34,058 nt of DNA from Candidatus Electronema sp. (GCA_026645415.1 JAPEVH010000003.1:1-34058); one strand, 5' to 3'; shown: positions 1-8,492, numbered from the stretch's first letter. Notes: a model not told the origin generated them from the letters alone. Made by a program: numbers and translations.

Positions 1-67
1 CAAAACTCAAACCTTCACGTTCTTTGATTTCCAATACTTTCCGACGAAAATCCACTGAATAAGCCAT
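1..67 (-). CDS. IS630-family transposase, N-terminal fragment (runs off window edge)
   Basis: Reading the minus strand from the ATG gives MAYSVDFRRKVLEIKEREG followed by LSF, the typical opening of the helix-turn-helix DNA-binding domain of IS630/Tc1-type transposases, which recognises the element's ends. Only 22 codons are inside the window; the DDE catalytic domain would lie beyond base 1, so integrity cannot be judged. The AT-rich stretch just upstream (about 68-110) probably contains the element's terminal repeat, ending near one of the TA dinucleotides that IS630 elements target, but the other end is not visible, so the exact boundary is not defined. The identification rests on recognising this short N-terminus from the family. 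Confidence 0.72.
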   Translation of the reverse strand, partial: MAYSVDFRRKVLEIKEREGLSF

Positions 68-133
68 AAGATTCAACTCATAGGATAAGAGTGTTTACTT
101 GATCATTTTATACTGCTACAGCTATACTGGCTT

Positions 134-363
134 GGCAATCGCCAGCAGGACAGGTGGAGAGGGCAGCCGGAAGCGGACGGCAACGATCATGATGATGCGC
201 TTGACCGGCTTGTCAAGGCGCAGGATGAGGCGTTGAAAGGGGCTGCTGGCAGGCCGTGACGGAAGAGCGTGGAAAAGCCTTGCCTGCTGATCTGGAACGG
301 TTTATTCTGCTGACTGAACTGGCAGTTGGCTGCTGGAAGCGGGACGAAAGTGGTGGTAGATGA
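134..363 (+). pseudogene. Decayed coding remnant in two frames
   Basis: Two overlapping plus-strand frames look protein-like but neither has a proper start. The first (to a stop at 257-259) contains ADGNDHDDALDRLVKAQDEA; the second (247-363) contains ERGKALPADLERFILLTELA and ends in TGA. A single indel near 247-257 would join them into one C-terminal fragment of about 75 residues, helical and acidic/alanine-rich. It lies immediately beside the probable end of the IS630-type element, so the 5' part may have been removed by that insertion. I do not recognise the family. It could also be chance open frame in GC-rich sequence. Confidence 0.25.
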
Positions 364-418
364 TAGGAAAAGCTAAAATAGCTCTTATGAATGTTATATT
401 TAAAATAAAGATGTTGAT

Positions 419-1261
419 ATGAAGAATCTTAATTGTAGCGATAATGGCTGTGATTATCGGGAAGAGTTTGATCCTGCAAGAACACCTAACATTCTTGCCA
501 ATAAGATACAAACACGTGTAGATGATATCATTTCAGAATGTGAAGCTGTTGACTGGAGCGAGAATTTAATTAGTTCCAAGATTATCTTGCAGCTAAGGTA
601 TATATTAGCTCACTATAAACTACCAGATATTGAAGACGGATTATCTGGGAATAAATTCAACATGGAAGTTTATAAATTAACAGGTAAAGCAGAAAAATCT
701 CACGGTGATATCGCTGTTATTGTTAGTAAATTTATTTCAGGACAAGAAAAACCAATTTCAGGCGTAGCGTTTTATGAGGCAAAAGCATCTGGCAATGGAT
801 ATAAACAATATCCATCTTTTGATATTCAACAACTTAGAAGGTTAGTAGCTGAGACAAAAAAGTTATCTTATTTAATATATAACAGAGAAGCTCAAGAAAT
901 AAGAATGAATGATTGGCTATCAGATGATATTAAAAAATTTCATGCTGTAACTATTGACGCAGGTTTTTTAAATCAATGTAGGGATATACGTACAGCATCT
1001 ATAACCATAGGTCAATCATTTGGGATTCATTTTGTAAAAAGAGTACTTTCTGGTTGGGACTTGGATTATTCACGATCTCCCGAAAAGACAATACGCCGCT
1101 GGTTGAAATGTACTAAGAGATCAGCCCCTCTTGTAATTTCTGTGTCAGTGCAAGAAAAGACATACAGGGAATTTCCTGCGATGATAGAATTATCAGGATT
1201 TGAAAAAGTAACACTGCCACAATTAGACTTTTTTGAACCAAAACAATTGGATAATAATTGA
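419..1261 (+). CDS. Unknown protein with PD-(D/E)XK nuclease-like motif
   Basis: This 280-residue protein is not one I can name. What can be seen: a segment HGDIAVIV (about residues 95-102) followed by GVAFYEAKASGNG (about 115-127) and a helix with QQLRRL, an arrangement (D ... ExK ... helix) like the active site of PD-(D/E)XK nucleases. No membrane segment or signal peptide is evident. The gene is conspicuously AT-rich compared with the surrounding GC-rich DNA and stands alone on the plus strand, opposite the type I restriction system downstream. Both points suggest horizontal acquisition and a possible defence role, but that is inference. The ATG chosen is the first in frame (an upstream ATG at 387 runs into TGA); there is no strong ribosome-binding site. 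Its stop directly abuts the end of the GNAT remnant on the other strand. Confidence 0.7.
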   Translation: MKNLNCSDNGCDYREEFDPARTPNILANKIQTRVDDIISECEAVDWSENLISSKIILQLRYILAHYKLPDIEDGLSGNKFNMEVYKLTGKAEKSHGDIAVIVSKFISGQEKPISGVAFYEAKASGNGYKQYPSFDIQQLRRLVAETKKLSYLIYNREAQEIRMNDWLSDDIKKFHAVTIDAGFLNQCRDIRTASITIGQSFGIHFVKRVLSGWDLDYSRSPEKTIRRWLKCTKRSAPLVISVSVQEKTYREFPAMIELSGFEKVTLPQLDFFEPKQLDNN

Positions 1262-1478
1262 TTATCTGGCGAACTGCGATAGACTCAGCATTAAGGTCAT
1301 CGGCTCAATCGGCGATTCAATGAAGCCGTGCCCAAGGTAAAACGCCTTTGCCCGCTCATCCAGCGCATGGACAAGCAGGGCCGCAGCCATGCCAGCGTTG
1401 ATCAACCGCCAGACGGCCCAAAGCAGCCACCGGCACGGGTTCAGGCATCTGGCGGGCTTGCGATTGGAGATTTACCCA
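1262..1478 (-). pseudogene. GNAT acetyltransferase (TacT-like toxin family) remnant
   Basis: Minus-strand translation gives two pieces of a GNAT N-acetyltransferase in different frames. The upstream piece reads MPEPVPVAALGRLAVDQRWHG, of which LGRLAVD is the conserved strand before the acetyl-CoA binding loop. The downstream piece, shifted near 1385-1391, reads LLVHALDERAKAFYLGHGF and continues to a TAA, matching the typical C-terminal part of the toxin-type GNATs. The 5' region is missing (stop codon at 1479-1481 in frame), and about 25 residues between the acetyl-CoA loop and LVHALDE appear deleted. The product would be inactive. These GNATs normally pair with a ribbon-helix-helix antitoxin encoded just upstream; none is seen here, so this is a relic of a toxin-antitoxin locus. 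Confidence 0.7.
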
Positions 1479-1941
1479 CTATAAAAAAGGCTTTGCTTCA
1501 CACTGTATATATAGCACGTTCGAGAAGGCATCTTTCAGGCCCGTTTTTCAACGATCAGCAAGCGGCCTGTAGGGTTTGACGTTCGGCTGCTGAAATCAAA
1601 TCTCAGGCCATTTATGGCGTTTTGATCGAAAGACGCGACAACAGATGCAGGATGCTGGCCTTGCCTTCTCTATAGGTAGAAATCGGCAGGAAATCGGGCT
1701 TGTGAAGTTTGGTTGAGAGGCGCGGTCAGTCGTTTTCAGGGTGAAGCCACAGAGCAGCAACTTGACATTGGCATGGCGGGCGGCCAGCGGTCAGCAGCAG
1801 GGGAAACTTTTCCGGGAGCTTATAAAGAGCTGCAAGGAAATGATGGAGTTTCTGTAGAAAATCCCTGCTGTTCAGCCTGCAAGAGCAATGGAAAAATTTG
1901 TGCCGGAGCAGCGGGTAGCTTCAAAAACAGCTCGCCCTGCT
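1479..1941. other. Intergenic, no recognisable gene
   Basis: About 460 bases between the GNAT remnant and the hsdS stop. Short open frames exist on both strands. One minus-strand frame (roughly 1600-1780) stays open for some 60 codons, but it has no convincing start and no family I recognise. Composition is mixed. This is probably decayed accessory DNA. Confidence 0.4.
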
Positions 1942-3342
1942 TCATGACACGCTTAACAGGCACGGCGGCAGGTTGTGTTTTTTTGTTCCGCTGGGCTGGG
2001 AAAATGCCTCGCTGAGAACGGCCTGCATGAGCTGTTCGGCGCGGCATTGGTTTTGGCTGATTTCGTGTTCCAGTTGGTCACAGAGGGATAGGAGTTTTTC
2101 AACTTTGGCGACGATAGCTTTTTGTTCGGGAAGAGGTGGAAGGGTGAATATTTTTTCAAGCAACTGGCTTTTAGTTATATTGTTCATGGAAGTAGATTTC
2201 CCAGTGTTTAAATTCTGATAGTAATCTTTTGATTGATTTGTCTCATTTTGAATGAAGACATATTGTTTTTCTATTTGATGAGACAAATCAATCCTTGGAG
2301 TCTTGTCAGAAAGCATTAATTTTTTTGTTATCTCACTAACAAGGCAACATTTTCCTGCTAATTCTTTTGATCCGCTTGCTCGACAAAATATTAAATCACC
2401 TGATTTTATTTGCTTAGAAATATCATCAGGCTCTTTTTCTTTGTAGAATTTGTTTTCGTTTTCAATAAATTTTGCAGATGTAACGGCACTTGTTTTAATT
2501 ATGCCCCATTCGTTATTCACTACAGGTCTATCTGTACATTTGAAACTCTTTCCTGCTTCATACGAAGTAACAAAATTCCCCAAACGACACCACACCCACC
2601 CGTCCGGCAGCGTAAAAGGCTTTTCCTCTTCACTGATCGGCGGCAGCGGATTCTGTTTGCTGATTTTCTTTGCTTTAACGAGCTGCTCTTTTTCCGCCTG
2701 AATACGCGCCAGCAGCTCTGAAGCTGGTTCAACATCGGGATTCTGCGCCCGCCAATCAGCAGTGAGCTTGCCTTCAACGGCTTCCTGCAAAATCTGCTGC
2801 CGAAGTTTCTTGAGCAAGGCTTGCTGGATGGAAAATTCCTGTTTTAATACGTTATTGTTCTCTTTAATTTGTTGAAATTGAGATATAAACGTCCTTTGTT
2901 CTTGTAAGTTTGGGAGAAAGATTTGCTGATTGAAGAACTTGTTTTTCTGCAAACGAATGCGCTGAGTTGTTCCATCACTTCCTTTTCGGCAGATTTCATC
3001 AAACCACTGCGTTGAAGTCAGCTCCAAAAAGAAATGTTTATCAACGATCTGTTCGTCTATCTTGAAATACCAAAAATCGTTAGTGACTATTGCCCCATCC
3101 AATTCTGGAGGAATAATGCCGAATGCGCCGTTTCGTGCATCTATGCCGGAAAGAATAAAATCACCTGCTTTGACCTCAAACATCTTGGATTTGATTTCTG
3201 CACCCGACTTTTCTTCCCGTAAAACCACTCCGTTGTGTTTTAGCTTTACGGTGACGAGCTTATATTTTTTTCCCTGTTCAAGATTGACAGGCCGCTTGAT
3301 ACGATGCAAGAAATCACCGATGAACACCGCCTTTCCCTTCAT
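1942..3342 (-). CDS. hsdS: Type I restriction-modification system specificity subunit S
   Basis: HsdS chooses the bipartite DNA target for the HsdM methyltransferase and HsdR nuclease. The 466 residues show the usual layout: first target recognition domain (about 1-140), a conserved helical spacer containing LLKKLRQQILQEAVEGKLT and then PDGWVWCRLG, which opens the second target recognition domain (about 245-400), and a C-terminal coiled coil starting LPPLPEQKAIVAKVEKLL. The length is full for the family. The start overlaps the hsdM stop as ATGA, showing translational coupling. Both target recognition segments are clearly more AT-rich than the conserved spacers, as expected when recognition domains are exchanged horizontally. 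Which sequence is recognised cannot be read from the DNA. Confidence 0.95.
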   Translation of the reverse strand: MKGKAVFIGDFLHRIKRPVNLEQGKKYKLVTVKLKHNGVVLREEKSGAEIKSKMFEVKAGDFILSGIDARNGAFGIIPPELDGAIVTNDFWYFKIDEQIVDKHFFLELTSTQWFDEICRKGSDGTTQRIRLQKNKFFNQQIFLPNLQEQRTFISQFQQIKENNNVLKQEFSIQQALLKKLRQQILQEAVEGKLTADWRAQNPDVEPASELLARIQAEKEQLVKAKKISKQNPLPPISEEEKPFTLPDGWVWCRLGNFVTSYEAGKSFKCTDRPVVNNEWGIIKTSAVTSAKFIENENKFYKEKEPDDISKQIKSGDLIFCRASGSKELAGKCCLVSEITKKLMLSDKTPRIDLSHQIEKQYVFIQNETNQSKDYYQNLNTGKSTSMNNITKSQLLEKIFTLPPLPEQKAIVAKVEKLLSLCDQLEHEISQNQCRAEQLMQAVLSEAFSQPSGTKKHNLPPCLLSVS

Positions 3343-4781
3343 ACCAATTCCTCCCGTAACTTGGCCAACAACGCATCACTCTTGGCAAAAGATTGGTGCA
3401 GCATTTTCAACAATTCCCGGCTGCTGTGCTGCTGCTCCGCCTCTGGCTGCTGCGGGTTCTTGATGTCCAGATTATAGCCGTTCTTCTTAATCGTCTTCAT
3501 ATCCACCTGCCAAGCCTGCTCATTCGCTTCCCGCTTGTGCCACCACGCTTTCAGCCCGGCAAATTCAGCCAACTGAATCGGCTTGGTCTTGGAATATGCC
3601 TTGTACCCTTCCGGCAGCTTATGCTCATAATACCACACTGTTTTTGTTGCCTCGCCTTTGACAAAAAAGAGCAAATTGGTTGCCACTGAAGCATAGGGCT
3701 GAAACACGGAATTGGGCAGCCGAATTATGGTGTGCAGGTTGCATTCTTCCAGCAGTTTCTGGCGGATGCGCTGCTTGACTCCATCACCGGTCAACGAGCC
3801 GTCCGGCAAGACCACAGCGGCCCGGCCACCGTCCTTGAGCAGGTGCATCATCAGAATCAGGAACAGGTCAGCCGATTCCTTGGTGCGCAGACTCTGGGGA
3901 AAATTGGTCTCGTTATTATTGGAAACCACGCCGCCAAAAGGCGGATTGGCAAGAATCACGTCCACCTTGTCCTTGACTCGGTGGTACTCGCTCAAAGACT
4001 TAGCTAAGGAATCCTGATACTGGATATTCGGCAGGTTGATGTCATGAAGAATCAGGTTCGTATTGGCCAGCAAATAAGGCAGTGGCTTGTATTCCCAGCC
4101 CATTACATTTTCCTGAATTGCCTCCCGCTCGGCCACAGTTCCAGCCTTGGCCTTGAGATGCTCCAAAGCAGCAGTGAGAAAGCCGCCAGTGCCGCAGGCA
4201 GGGTCAAGCACTTTTTCTGTCAAGGTTGGGTCGATCAGTTCAACCATCAGCTCGGTCAGAGCGCGGGGCGTGTAGAACTCGCCCAAGGTGCCCGCGCTTT
4301 GCAGCTCACCGAGAAAGGTTTCGTAAATCTGGCCAAAGACCTGCTTGTCTTTGCTGCGGTTGAAGTCAATCTCATTCAGTTTGTTGATGACTTGCCGCAG
4401 GTGGATGCCAGACTTCATATAATTGTAGTTATTGGCAAAGACCTCCCGCACCAACAGAGCGCGTTTGTTGACCTGGCCTTGCTTATCCAAAACCAACTTG
4501 AGATCGGCCAATGTGGGAAAGAGCTGCCGGTCAACAAAGTTCAGCAGTTCATCACCAGTCATGCCCTCATCATCTCCGGCCCATTTGTCCCAGTGCAGCG
4601 CATCCGGTATCGGCGATTTATAGTTATCCTGAATCAGTTCCAGCTCTTTTTCTTTGTCGCTGAAAATTTTGAAAAAGAGCATCCAGCCCAATTGCAGAAT
4701 GCGCAGTTCATCACTACCTGTGCCGATGTCTTGGCGCATGGTGTTGCGCGCTGATTTGACGATTCCGCTGATATTTGCCAT
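3339..4781 (-). CDS. hsdM: Type I restriction-modification system methyltransferase subunit M
   Basis: HsdM transfers methyl groups from S-adenosylmethionine to adenine N6 within the target set by HsdS. The 480 residues include the N-terminal HsdM helical domain (about 5-150), the SAM-binding motif DPACGTGGFL (193-202), and the adenine methyltransferase catalytic motif NPPF (279-282). The catalytic residues are intact. The start codon lies three bases after the hsdR stop and the stop overlaps hsdS by ATGA, so R, M and S form one operon in the order R-M-S. No frameshift or truncation is seen. Confidence 0.96.
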   Translation of the reverse strand: MANISGIVKSARNTMRQDIGTGSDELRILQLGWMLFFKIFSDKEKELELIQDNYKSPIPDALHWDKWAGDDEGMTGDELLNFVDRQLFPTLADLKLVLDKQGQVNKRALLVREVFANNYNYMKSGIHLRQVINKLNEIDFNRSKDKQVFGQIYETFLGELQSAGTLGEFYTPRALTELMVELIDPTLTEKVLDPACGTGGFLTAALEHLKAKAGTVAEREAIQENVMGWEYKPLPYLLANTNLILHDINLPNIQYQDSLAKSLSEYHRVKDKVDVILANPPFGGVVSNNNETNFPQSLRTKESADLFLILMMHLLKDGGRAAVVLPDGSLTGDGVKQRIRQKLLEECNLHTIIRLPNSVFQPYASVATNLLFFVKGEATKTVWYYEHKLPEGYKAYSKTKPIQLAEFAGLKAWWHKREANEQAWQVDMKTIKKNGYNLDIKNPQQPEAEQQHSSRELLKMLHQSFAKSDALLAKLREELV

Positions 4782-4784
4782 GCG

Positions 4785-7160
4785 TTATGCTGCTCTGTAA
4801 AGTTCCTGTTCTAAATCTGCCACAGCCCGGAGATAGGCTTTTTCGCCGCCAAAAAAATTGACGATTTCCACTGGTGAACCAAATTGATTCAAGGGTGTGA
4901 CCTGCAAAATTTTCTTGTCTTCAAGGCTGGCAATACCATCCTCGGCGTACTTTTCCAGCAGGGCTTCCAGCACCTTGCGAGCCTGTTCACCATAGCGGCT
5001 GAAGTAGTCGCGCTTCTTGACCTGTCTAATTCGCTCCGCCTTGGTCAGCGGCGGCTGGTCATAGGCGATATGGCAGAGAAGGTCAAAAATATCCATTTCC
5101 TTGCTCACAGCCTCTTGCAGCTCTTCCTCCATGATGTCCTGTTCTTCCAGCTCTTGCAGCAGCACCTGTTTCTTGCTGGCCGCGCTCCAGTGCTGGAGAA
5201 AATCATCCAGCGAGCGATATTGCGCCCGCAGTTTCTCTCTGGTGTATTCCTTGAGGCTGCCCATAATCAGTTTGCCGCCGCTGTCTATGTAGTGCCTGCG
5301 CTCATTCAGGATACGCACATCCACGCCGTTGACAAAAACTTTTCCGGCTGGTTCAGCGGTGGGCAGGCCGCCATCAATACCTTCCTGTCCATACAGCGGA
5401 GCATCAAAAACAAGCTCTTCCCCGTCCTCATCCAGCACCGGGCTGCTCTCTTCTTCCGGGTCTTCGAGAGCATCATCCGGCTGAATTTCCCGCACCCGCA
5501 CCGGGTCGTCATCAAATTCCGGGTCAGCAAAAAGTTTGGTCACTTCGCGGAAATCCATGATGGTGAAAAAGCGTTTGCCGTAGTCCTCGTTTATGCGGGT
5601 GCCCCGGCCAATTATCTGCTTGAATTCGGTCATGGAATTGATATTGCTGTCCAAGACGATCAGTTTGCAGGTCTGGGCATTCACGCCGGTGGTCATCAGC
5701 TTGGAAGTGATGGCAATCACCGGGTGGCTTTCTTCTGGATTGATGAAGTTGTTCAGCTCCTTCTTGCCTTCGGCATTGTCGCCAGTGATTTGCATCACGT
5801 ATTTGCTGTTCTTGGCCATCAAATCGCTGTTCAACCGTGCCAAGGCTGTGCGCATCCGCTCGGCATGGCTGATGTCCGCGCAAAAAACTATGGTCTTGTC
5901 AAAGCGGCCATTCTTGCGCAGAAATTCGTTCACCCGCTTTGCCACCGCCTCGGTGCGCTCATCAATCACCAAGTTGCGGTCAAAGTCCCGGCTGTTATAC
6001 ATGCGGTCTTCCACGGGCAGGCCCTGCTTGTCGGTCTTGCCCAGCTCTGGCCGCCAGCCTTCCAAGTCCACATTCAGGCCGATGCGCAGCACCTTGTACG
6101 GGGCAAGGAAACCGTCCCCTATGCCCTGTTTCAGTGAATAAGTGTAGATCGGCTCGCCGAAATATTCGCTGCTGGATACTGCCGCCGTCTCTTTGGGTGT
6201 GGCGGTCAGGCCGATATGGGTTGCAGAGCTGAAGTAGTTGAGGATTTCCCGCCATGCGCTGTCTTCTGCCGCACTGCCGCGATGACATTCATCAATCACG
6301 ATCAGGTCAAAGAAATTCGGGCTGAACTCCCGGTAGGCATCCCGGTCTTCATCATAATCGGTCAAGCCTTGGTACAAGGCCAGATAGACTTCAAAGGACT
6401 TGTCGATTTTCTTCTTGCGCACTACCGTCATCTTGTCCTTAAAATGACGGAAATCACCCTGTACTGTTTGATCAATGAGATTGTTGCGGTCAGCTAAAAA
6501 AAGAATGCGTTTCTTGCAGCCAGCCTTCCGCAGCCTGTGGATGATCTGAAAGGCGGTGTAGGTCTTGCCCGTGCCTGTGGCCATAGTCAGGAGGATGCGC
6601 TGCTGTCCCTTGGCTACGGCTTCCACTACCCGGTTGATTGCCGTCTGTTGGTAATAGCGCGGGCTTCTGCTGCCATCAAAAAAATAGTCCTGCCCGGCAA
6701 TGCGTTCTTCTGCCTCGCTGTTGATGCCCTTGTATTTTTTGTAACGTTGCCAGAGGGTTTCCGGCGAAGGGAAGGTATCAAGGCTGAGTTCCCGCTCAAT
6801 ACAGCCTTCAGAGCAGGTGCGGTCATGCTCAAAAAAACCGTCTCCGTTGCTGCTATAGACAGATGGAATATCAAGCAGTGCTGCATAGCTCAAAGCCTGC
6901 TGGATGCCTGCCTGTACCGAATACGTGTTCCTTTTCGCCTCAATAACCGCAACTGGAATATTCGGTTTGTAATAAAGAACGTAATCGGCCTGCTTCTTGC
7001 TTCCCCGCGTGGTGAGCCTGCCTTTGACGTAGATGCGCCCGTCGGTCAGCGAAACCGATTCCCTGATCTGACTTTGTGAATCCCATCCTGCCCGGATTAA
7101 GGCAGGGTAGATGTATTGGCTGCGGATTTCTTGCTCTGAAAGGTCTTTCTTGGATGGCAT
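4785..7160 (-). CDS. hsdR: Type I restriction-modification system endonuclease subunit R
   Basis: HsdR cleaves unmodified DNA after ATP-driven translocation. The 791-residue chain has an N-terminal PD-(D/E)XK nuclease domain with D59 and E74-A-K76 (motif VIEAKRN), a superfamily 2 helicase core with Walker A ATGTGKT (194-200) and a DECH box (VIDECHRG, about 288-295), a second RecA-like domain with TGVNAQTCKLIVLDS and QIIGRGTRI, and a C-terminal helical region of the EcoEI-type. The catalytic elements are present. It is first in the hsdR-hsdM-hsdS operon. A purine-rich AAAGGAGG lies 12 bases before the ATG, a longer than usual spacing. The upstream 200 bases separate it from fic and hold the 12-bp repeats described elsewhere. 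Confidence 0.96.
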   Translation of the reverse strand: MPSKKDLSEQEIRSQYIYPALIRAGWDSQSQIRESVSLTDGRIYVKGRLTTRGSKKQADYVLYYKPNIPVAVIEAKRNTYSVQAGIQQALSYAALLDIPSVYSSNGDGFFEHDRTCSEGCIERELSLDTFPSPETLWQRYKKYKGINSEAEERIAGQDYFFDGSRSPRYYQQTAINRVVEAVAKGQQRILLTMATGTGKTYTAFQIIHRLRKAGCKKRILFLADRNNLIDQTVQGDFRHFKDKMTVVRKKKIDKSFEVYLALYQGLTDYDEDRDAYREFSPNFFDLIVIDECHRGSAAEDSAWREILNYFSSATHIGLTATPKETAAVSSSEYFGEPIYTYSLKQGIGDGFLAPYKVLRIGLNVDLEGWRPELGKTDKQGLPVEDRMYNSRDFDRNLVIDERTEAVAKRVNEFLRKNGRFDKTIVFCADISHAERMRTALARLNSDLMAKNSKYVMQITGDNAEGKKELNNFINPEESHPVIAITSKLMTTGVNAQTCKLIVLDSNINSMTEFKQIIGRGTRINEDYGKRFFTIMDFREVTKLFADPEFDDDPVRVREIQPDDALEDPEEESSPVLDEDGEELVFDAPLYGQEGIDGGLPTAEPAGKVFVNGVDVRILNERRHYIDSGGKLIMGSLKEYTREKLRAQYRSLDDFLQHWSAASKKQVLLQELEEQDIMEEELQEAVSKEMDIFDLLCHIAYDQPPLTKAERIRQVKKRDYFSRYGEQARKVLEALLEKYAEDGIASLEDKKILQVTPLNQFGSPVEIVNFFGGEKAYLRAVADLEQELYRAA

Positions 7161-7297
7161 GATTTCCGCCCGCCTCCTTTGCTGTCTATTTTCGAGGGCG
7201 CGAAAAATACCCCCAAGGAAGGATTTCTACTGTACATGGCGGCAGGGACAGAGTCAAGCAAGATAGAGATTGAAGCCTTGGACAGCCCTCCTGTTAG

Positions 7298-7339
7298 TTT
7301 GTGGCTCACTCATTAACCACAACGCTTTTTGTGGCTCAC
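7298..7339. repeat. Pair of 12-bp direct repeats, candidate operator
   Basis: The sequence TTTGTGGCTCAC occurs at 7298-7309 and again at 7328-7339, start to start exactly 30 bases. A partial inverted relation (GTTTGTGG ... CTCACAAAC) is also present across the pair. They lie after the fic stop and before hsdR, so they may be a regulator's binding site controlling hsdR transcription. No regulator is proven. The winged-helix tail of the adjacent Fic protein is one candidate. Confidence 0.4.
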
Positions 7340-7370
7340 AAACGGCGTTTTTTGAGCTGCAAAAAATGAA

Positions 7371-8492
7371 TCAGCGCGAAACCCGACCTTCGGCAACATC
7401 AATCAGCTCTAAGAAAGCATAGACTGCCGGACGGCGGCCTTTTGCCTCCCGGATAGTTTTCAGCATTCCGCTGTCACGCAGCAGAACGAGAATCCGCTTT
7501 GCGGTTGCCGCCGGAATGTCTTTGGCTGAAGTGAATTCCGTTGCGTTGAACACCGGGCGAGAAAAGAAAAAATCCAAGGCATGAATTGCATACTGTGAAT
7601 GCGTCAAGTCAACGAGCTGGCGTTTTTTATCCTCATACAAATTGAGGATGCTGGCCGCCTTGCTTTGATTTTCTTCTGCCTGATCTATGATCGCTTTCAG
7701 GAAAAACTCACACCATCCAGTCCAGTCCTCATCTGAGGAAACGGCTGCCAGCCTTGCATAATATTCAGCCCGCTCTCTCTCGAAATATGCGCTGATATAA
7801 AACATGGGGGCACGAATGAGACCTGCGGCGTGGAGAAAAAGAGGAATGAACATCCTGCCCAATCTACCGTTGCCATCCAGAAAAGGGTGTAGGGCTTCCA
7901 GTTCGGCATGAAGAATAGCAAGCTGCACCAGATGATCTGGCATTTGTGCATGAATGAAATTTTCCCATCTGCCCATTGCCTCCTGAAGGTGCTCGGCTGA
8001 GATGGGAACAAAGCGGGCTTCCTCAATGGAGCAGCCGGGCGGCCCTATCCAGTTGGACACCTTCCGGTATTCTCCGCGTGCCGCGCTGTGCCCGCGCACT
8101 TCGGCCAGCAGCACCCGGTGCGCCTCTTTAATCACCCGCTGGCAGAGCGGCAGCGTGTTCAGCAGCCCCTCGGCATGACGCATCGCCTTCCGGTAGTTCA
8201 GCACCTCGTTAATATCCGCCTTCTTCTGCTGCGGCAGGTCGTTTGAGCCGCCTTCAGCCTCAAACTCAAGAACTTCCCCCATTGTCGCCTGCGTTCCTTC
8301 GATCTTTGAGGAAAGAACAGCCTCCTGCGTAGTCAGCGGAGCCAAGAGGATAGAAGGGTTCGGGATGGCGGCAAGAGTGCCGTCATATCGGGCAAGGGCG
8401 GCATTGGCAGGCCCGATCAGCGGAATAAGGCGCAGCCAGTCTATATTTTTCGGCGGGAACTTGCCGTAATGATACTGAACCGGAGAAGTCAT
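7371..8492 (-). CDS. Fic-domain protein (AMP transferase type) with winged-helix tail
   Basis: Fic proteins transfer AMP or a related group from a nucleotide to hydroxyl side chains of target proteins. The 373 residues contain a Fic_N region with the inhibitory helix motif SSKIEGT (61-67, E65 being the residue that blocks ATP positioning) and the full catalytic motif HPFLDGNGRLGR (202-213, His202 catalytic). The C-terminal part (about 285-373) resembles a winged helix (RILVLLRDSGMLKTIREAKGR), common in DNA-associated Fic proteins. Because it carries its own inhibitory helix it fits the class II, self-inhibited group and needs no separate antitoxin. A GAGGG ribosome-binding site precedes the ATG at six bases. 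Its target is unknown. It sits upstream of hsdR with a 210-base gap, so it may be a separate transcription unit. Confidence 0.92.
   Translation of the reverse strand: MTSPVQYHYGKFPPKNIDWLRLIPLIGPANAALARYDGTLAAIPNPSILLAPLTTQEAVLSSKIEGTQATMGEVLEFEAEGGSNDLPQQKKADINEVLNYRKAMRHAEGLLNTLPLCQRVIKEAHRVLLAEVRGHSAARGEYRKVSNWIGPPGCSIEEARFVPISAEHLQEAMGRWENFIHAQMPDHLVQLAILHAELEALHPFLDGNGRLGRMFIPLFLHAAGLIRAPMFYISAYFERERAEYYARLAAVSSDEDWTGWCEFFLKAIIDQAEENQSKAASILNLYEDKKRQLVDLTHSQYAIHALDFFFSRPVFNATEFTSAKDIPAATAKRILVLLRDSGMLKTIREAKGRRPAVYAFLELIDVAEGRVSR

Noticed and set aside
1713..2015. 100-codon plus-strand frame before hsdS end
   Set aside because: No family, overlaps the hsdS C-terminus and has no convincing start.
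4044..4754. 236-codon plus-strand frame opposite hsdM
   Set aside because: Antisense shadow of hsdM, no recognisable domain.
4884..6137. 417-codon plus-strand frame opposite hsdR
   Set aside because: It is a shadow of hsdR: the minus strand holds a complete helicase with all motifs, and this frame has no motif of its own.
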